This document shows, in pieces, positions 62,584 to 64,000 of a stretch of DNA of 64,000 nt (its first letter is position 1; the number at the start of each line of letters is the position of its first letter). The notes under the pieces are model-generated. The model did not search any database. It was not told the origin of the DNA and saw only the letters and a program-made list of their open reading frames with translations. The stretch spans positions 19,875,177 through 19,939,176 of the forward strand of contig OX459097.1 of NCBI GenBank assembly GCA_949775045.1, read 5' to 3'. The stretch is from Metridium senile (lineage: Eukaryota > Cnidaria > Anthozoa > Actiniaria > Metridiidae). Made by a program: the position numbers and the translations under genes.

Positions 62584-63744
62584 TTACCCGCGTGTACTCG
62601 CGAGCGTATTCTCAAGGTCTGTAGCACCCCACTCTTTTGCGAGTAAACATAAGTCAAGGTGGCCACCTTGTGTAGCAGCATCAAGCATCCCATTAAAGTT
62701 TGTGGCACCCAACTCGTCTTTCGCGAGCAAACATAAATCTTTATGTCCATATATTGCAGCCCAATAAAGCATAACGTTAACGTTTGTGGCACCCCAATCC
62801 TTCGCGAGCAAACATAAGTCTTTATGCCCGCCTTTTGCCGCCTGATAAAGCATCTCATTAAAGTTTGTGGCACCCCAATCCTTCGCGAGAACGCACACGG
62901 CTTTATGTCCTTCTCGTACAGCCCAATAAAGCATCTCATTAAAGCTTGTGGCACCCCAATCCTTCGCGAGCAAACATAAGTCTTTATGTCCACCTTTTGC
63001 AGCCTGATAAAGCATCTCATTAAAGTTTGTGGCACCCCAGTCCTTCGCGAGCAAACATAAGTCTTTATGCCCGCCTTTTGCCGCCTGATAAAGCATCTCA
63101 TTAAAGTTTGTGGCACCCCAATCCTTCGCGAGAACGCACACGGCTTTATGTCCTTCTCGTACAGCCCAATAAAGCATCTCATTAAAGCTTGTGGCACCCC
63201 AATCCTTCGCGAGCAAACATAAGTCTTTATGTCCACCTTTTGCAGCCTGATAAAGCATCTCATTAAAGTTTGTGGCACCCCAGTCCTTCGCGAGCAAACA
63301 TAAGTCTTTATGTCCATATCTTGCAGCCTGATAAAGCATAGTTTCAAAGTTTGTGGCACCCCAATCCTTCGCGAGCAAACATAAGTCTTTACGTCCGCTG
63401 GACACAGCACCCTCAAGTATCAAGTTGAAGTTTGTTGCACCCCAATCCTTCGCAAGCAAATATAAGTCAAAGTGGTCACCTTTTACAGCACCCGATAAAA
63501 CTTTATTAGAGGTTTGCGGTTTCCAACGTTTAGAGTTTTGGTGTATCCACCTCAACAATCCCGTTCGACCTTCAAAAGATAGCTGGGCTATCGTCAACAC
63601 AGAGTTTTGTTTTGCAGAGTTTTTTAAAATGTCATGCCAAGACTGTGAAACCATCCTGAGTGAAGGTGAATACTCTGCGGTACTCAAAAGTACCTTCTCA
63701 AGTATTTCACAAGGTAATTTACTAAAACTGGTGTTAAAACTCAT
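62584..63744 (-). CDS. F-box/ankyrin-repeat protein, type 386
   Basis: Protein-identical to 17371-18531 with the duplicated block at 62824-63309. Last gene of the unit 48102-63879; a further type-466 gene follows at once. Confidence 0.9.
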   Translation of the reverse strand: MSFNTSFSKLPCEILEKVLLSTAEYSPSLRMVSQSWHDILKNSAKQNSVLTIAQLSFEGRTGLLRWIHQNSKRWKPQTSNKVLSGAVKGDHFDLYLLAKDWGATNFNLILEGAVSSGRKDLCLLAKDWGATNFETMLYQAARYGHKDLCLLAKDWGATNFNEMLYQAAKGGHKDLCLLAKDWGATSFNEMLYWAVREGHKAVCVLAKDWGATNFNEMLYQAAKGGHKDLCLLAKDWGATNFNEMLYQAAKGGHKDLCLLAKDWGATSFNEMLYWAVREGHKAVCVLAKDWGATNFNEMLYQAAKGGHKDLCLLAKDWGATNVNVMLYWAAIYGHKDLCLLAKDELGATNFNGMLDAATQGGHLDLCLLAKEWGATDLENTLASTRG

Positions 63745-63794
63745 AATGTTTCAGTTGTGTGTAATTAACCTTTAATTTAACGACGAATATCATT

Positions 63795-63818
63795 TTTTTT
63801 TGCCGATTGGCAAAAAAA
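63795..63818 (-). terminator. Transcript-end hairpin for the gene cut at 64000
   Basis: Perfect ten-pair type-466 form. Confidence 0.52.
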
Positions 63819-63879
63819 GTTTGTGCGTGTTACTACTACTTTCGGTCTCACAACCATGCCCTCGCGAGTACACACAACT

Positions 63880-64000
63880 TTACCTACGTGTACTCGCGAG
63901 CCTATTCTCAAAGTCTGTAGCACGCCACTCTTTTGCGAGTAAACATATGCCAAGGTGGTCGCCTCGTGTAGCCCAATAAAGCATCTCATTAAAGTTTGTG
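63880..64000 (-). CDS. C-terminal end of a type-466 F-box/ankyrin gene (partial)
   Basis: The last 121 bases match the 3' end of 5723-7123: the stop at 63880-63882, tail DFENRLASTRR with WRAT before it, and the start of the preceding module. The gene runs off the right edge, so the array continues beyond the window by at least this gene. Confidence 0.88.
   Translation of the reverse strand, partial: TNFNEMLYWATRGDHLGICLLAKEWRATDFENRLASTRR

Larger units (their letters stand above)
48102..63879 (-). repeat. Rearranged higher-order repeat, 15,778 bp
   Basis: Order 466-403-(424/412)-295-488-(424/412/197)-295-488-197-350-349-386. The length equals 12,944 minus 1,134 (fusion) plus 3,968 (duplication). 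Confidence 0.88.

Noticed and set aside
1..64000. Transposable elements or integrases as drivers of the amplification
   Set aside because: No transposase, integrase, terminal inverted repeats bounding the units, or target-site duplications were seen; joins lie in homologous module sequence.

Overview
The window is one continuous tandem array of F-box/ankyrin-repeat genes, all on the minus strand, with no other gene family visible. There are 48 loci with both ends inside the window (47 open, one broken by a nonsense codon), the first two codons of another at base 1, and the C-terminal end of another at base 64000. Each protein begins MSFNT, carries an N-terminal F-box (about residues 7-42; LP at 10-11, VSQSW at 32-36), then a divergent helix pair, then 4 to 17 ankyrin-like modules of exactly 27 residues (81 bp). 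Below, a gene 'type' is named by its length in residues: 466, 403, 412, 424, 295, 488, 197, 350, 349, 386.

Layout: the ten types recur in fixed order (low to high coordinate: 466-403-412-424-295-488-197-350-349-386) as a higher-order unit of 12,944 bp, complete at 5723-18666. 25616-38316 has all ten types but lacks 243 bp and contains the broken 197 copy. The other units are shortened or rearranged: 1-5722 (partial), 18667-25615 (lacks 295, 488, 197, 350), 38317-48101 (lacks 350, 349), 48102-63879 (412/424 fusion plus a 3,968-bp tandem duplication), 63880-64000 (cut by the window). At most rearrangement points sits a chimeric gene made of the 5' part of one type and the 3' part of another. 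The joins fall in identical tracts inside the 81-bp module, so the reading frame is kept. Copies of a type differ by zero to two bases where I compared them.

Spacers are 130-165 bp for most pairs and nearly identical. From the upstream gene they hold a stem-loop of 14-16 bp at or just after the ancestral stop codon, then a U-rich/A-rich hairpin with core GCC-AAUC-GGC, then a conserved AT-rich element 25-36 bases before the next ATG. No stretch over 300 bases lacks a gene or gene remnant.

Organism: I infer a large DNA virus of amoebae or other protists (nucleocytoplasmic large DNA virus), from intronless closely packed genes, hairpins between genes as in the 'hairpin rule' of mimivirus-like transcripts, F-box/ankyrin content, and roughly balanced base composition by eye. 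From memory, unverified, the module (LC-LAK-WGA plus FN-ML) resembles ankyrin proteins of Marseilleviridae and relatives. No core gene is present, so this placement is weak. The proteins are expected to be substrate adaptors for host Skp1-cullin ubiquitin ligases: the F-box docks Skp1 and the variable ankyrin surface selects targets. The array looks like a gene accordion that changes copy number and makes new repeat combinations by homologous exchange. Because units of about 13 kb are almost identical, the assembly itself needs long-read confirmation.
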